Shown piece after piece: positions 5,619 through 6,601 of a stretch of 6,601 bases of DNA. The stretch lies in contig JAHDEQ010000224.1 of NCBI GenBank assembly GCA_020628755.1, positions 1-6,601 on the forward strand, written 5' to 3'. Made by a program: the position numbers and the translations under genes. The DNA comes from Saprospiraceae bacterium (lineage in GTDB: Bacteria; Bacteroidota; Bacteroidia; Chitinophagales; Saprospiraceae). The notes below the pieces were generated by a model. It saw nothing but the letters and a program-made list of their open reading frames with translations, had not been told where the DNA came from and made no database searches. How positions within the stretch are numbered: position 1 is the first letter of the stretch; each line of letters starts with the position of its first letter.

Positions 5619-6601
5619 ATGCAAAAATATTGGGACATCTTTGTGAATGGTTATTCGGGTTATGCCAACTATTTGTGGTACGAAATCACGAACCCTTCTT
5701 GGAAAAACTATTTTTACTGGTTAATTATAGTGTCTTTATTTTTTTTGGTTTTGGAAGTCGTCATTCCTTGGCGCAAAAAGCAAGTACTATTGAGAAAAGA
5801 CTTTTGGTTGGATGCTTTTTATATGTTTTTCAATTTCTTTTTATTTTCTCTTATTATTTATAATGCGGCATCGGATGTGGTGGTCAATTTATTTAATGAT
5901 GGCATCAAAGCCCTGACAGGTGGCTTTGATATGCAGGCGCAAAACCCTATGCAGTATTTACCTATATGGGCTATTTTATTGATTGGATTTTTAGTACGAG
6001 ATTTTGTACAGTGGTGGGTACATCGGCTTTTGCATCGAGTACCGCAATTATGGGAGTTTCATAAGGTGCATCACTCGGTCGAGCAAATGGGTTTTGCGGC
6101 GCACTTGCGTTATCACTGGATGGAAAATGTGGTATATCGAACTTTAGAGTACATTCCGCTTGCTTTGCTGGGTATTGGTTTGCATGATTTTTTTGTGATT
6201 CATATTTTTACGCTGGCTTGGGGACATTATAATCATTCCAATATTAGTATAGATGGAAAAATAACGGGTGGAATTTTGGGCACTTTGATAGGAATTGTAA
6301 TTGCCAATAGTTTATTAGGAATAAGTGTTTTAGAAAATCCATCTTTAGGGGCGCAGTTGGCTGTGATTGGTGCTGCTGCCCTATTAGGCAGCTTGGTCTT
6401 GGGTAGAGCGATGAAGTATTTATTCAATAGTCCCGAAATGCACATTTGGCATCATGCCCACGATTTACCTGATACACATTTGTATGGAATTAATTTTGGG
6501 CTAACCCTTGCCGTTTGGGATTACTTGTTTGGAACGGCGCATATTCCTCATACGGGACGTGACATAAAATTAGGTTTCCCCGGTGTAGAAGAATTTCCTG
6601 A
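5619..6601 (+). CDS. Fatty acid hydroxylase / sterol desaturase-family membrane protein, C-terminus cut by window edge
   Basis: 327 codons of an integral-membrane di-iron oxygenase of the fatty acid hydroxylase superfamily (sterol desaturase, C-4 methylsterol oxidase, carotenoid hydroxylase relatives), which hydroxylate or desaturate lipids using O2. The histidine clusters that bind the iron pair are all visible: H135-RLL-H139, H148-KV-HH152, H162-LRY-H166, GH203-YNH206-SN and H275-IW-HH279-AH281. Hydrophobic segments lie at about 32-50, 66-82, 114-127 and 176-201. The family usually runs from the H-N-H segment straight into a Y-FN-PEMH-WHH segment; here about 45 mostly hydrophobic residues (about 215-262) are inserted first. 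The ATG at 5619 is the first start after an in-frame TGA at 5589-5591 and lacks a clear ribosome binding site. The frame is open to the edge (ending DIKLGFPGVEEFP), probably near the natural end. The lipid substrate cannot be told. It is divergent from the secreted-protein genes. Confidence 0.88.
   Translation, partial: MQKYWDIFVNGYSGYANYLWYEITNPSWKNYFYWLIIVSLFFLVLEVVIPWRKKQVLLRKDFWLDAFYMFFNFFLFSLIIYNAASDVVVNLFNDGIKALTGGFDMQAQNPMQYLPIWAILLIGFLVRDFVQWWVHRLLHRVPQLWEFHKVHHSVEQMGFAAHLRYHWMENVVYRTLEYIPLALLGIGLHDFFVIHIFTLAWGHYNHSNISIDGKITGGILGTLIGIVIANSLLGISVLENPSLGAQLAVIGAAALLGSLVLGRAMKYLFNSPEMHIWHHAHDLPDTHLYGINFGLTLAVWDYLFGTAHIPHTGRDIKLGFPGVEEFP

Noticed and set aside
5588..5863. A 91-codon plus-strand reading frame over the start of the lipid hydroxylase
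   Set aside because: It overlaps the hydroxylase gene in another frame; the frame starting at 5619 has all the family motifs and runs to the window edge.
6233..6445. A 70-codon minus-strand reading frame inside the hydroxylase gene
   Set aside because: It is antisense to a well-supported gene, and its product shows no recognisable features.

Overview
The window is AT-rich DNA from a member of the Bacteroidota, most likely a flavobacterium- or saprospira-like marine or soil bacterium. Evidence for this is a pair of secreted proteins with C-terminal type IX secretion (T9SS) sorting domains, a Cys-rich signature found in secreted proteins of this phylum (DGIQNGQETGLDCGG), near-absence of Shine-Dalgarno sequences, and A/T-rich translation starts. 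No mobile element, CRISPR array, tRNA or rRNA gene is visible.

Layout. Positions 1-389 (minus) hold the N-terminal part of a CoA-acylating methylmalonate-semialdehyde dehydrogenase (mmsA), cut by the window edge. A 181-nt gap with two inverted repeats and a possible promoter separates it from a minus-strand run of four genes, read right to left: a small exported protein of unknown function (4995-5390), a large Cys-rich modular secreted protein with a T9SS-type tail (2530-4968), a secreted serine beta-lactamase-like hydrolase with a T9SS tail (1087-2478) and a RimJ/RimL-type GNAT acetyltransferase (571-1080). A strong intrinsic terminator (2491-2520) lies between the large secreted protein and the hydrolase, so the run is probably two transcription units: small protein + modular protein, then hydrolase + acetyltransferase. 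A 228-nt divergent intergenic region with two palindromes (5391-5618) separates this run from a plus-strand membrane-bound fatty acid hydroxylase/sterol desaturase-family gene (5619 to the right edge), which is also cut.

How the genes fit together. The first transcription unit looks devoted to the cell envelope or exterior: both products have signal peptides and the large one carries a sorting domain. The hydrolase is also predicted to reach the surface by T9SS. The acetyltransferase is cytoplasmic and seems linked to the hydrolase only by its 6-nt spacing. mmsA (valine/thymine/inositol-type catabolism) and the di-iron lipid hydroxylase look like independent housekeeping or accessory metabolism. 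Nothing in the window adds up convincingly to a new multi-gene system. The points most worth a second look are the terminator placed 12 nt before the hydrolase start, the unknown small exported protein, the palindromes in the two intergenic regions, and an extra hydrophobic stretch inserted between histidine clusters of the hydroxylase.
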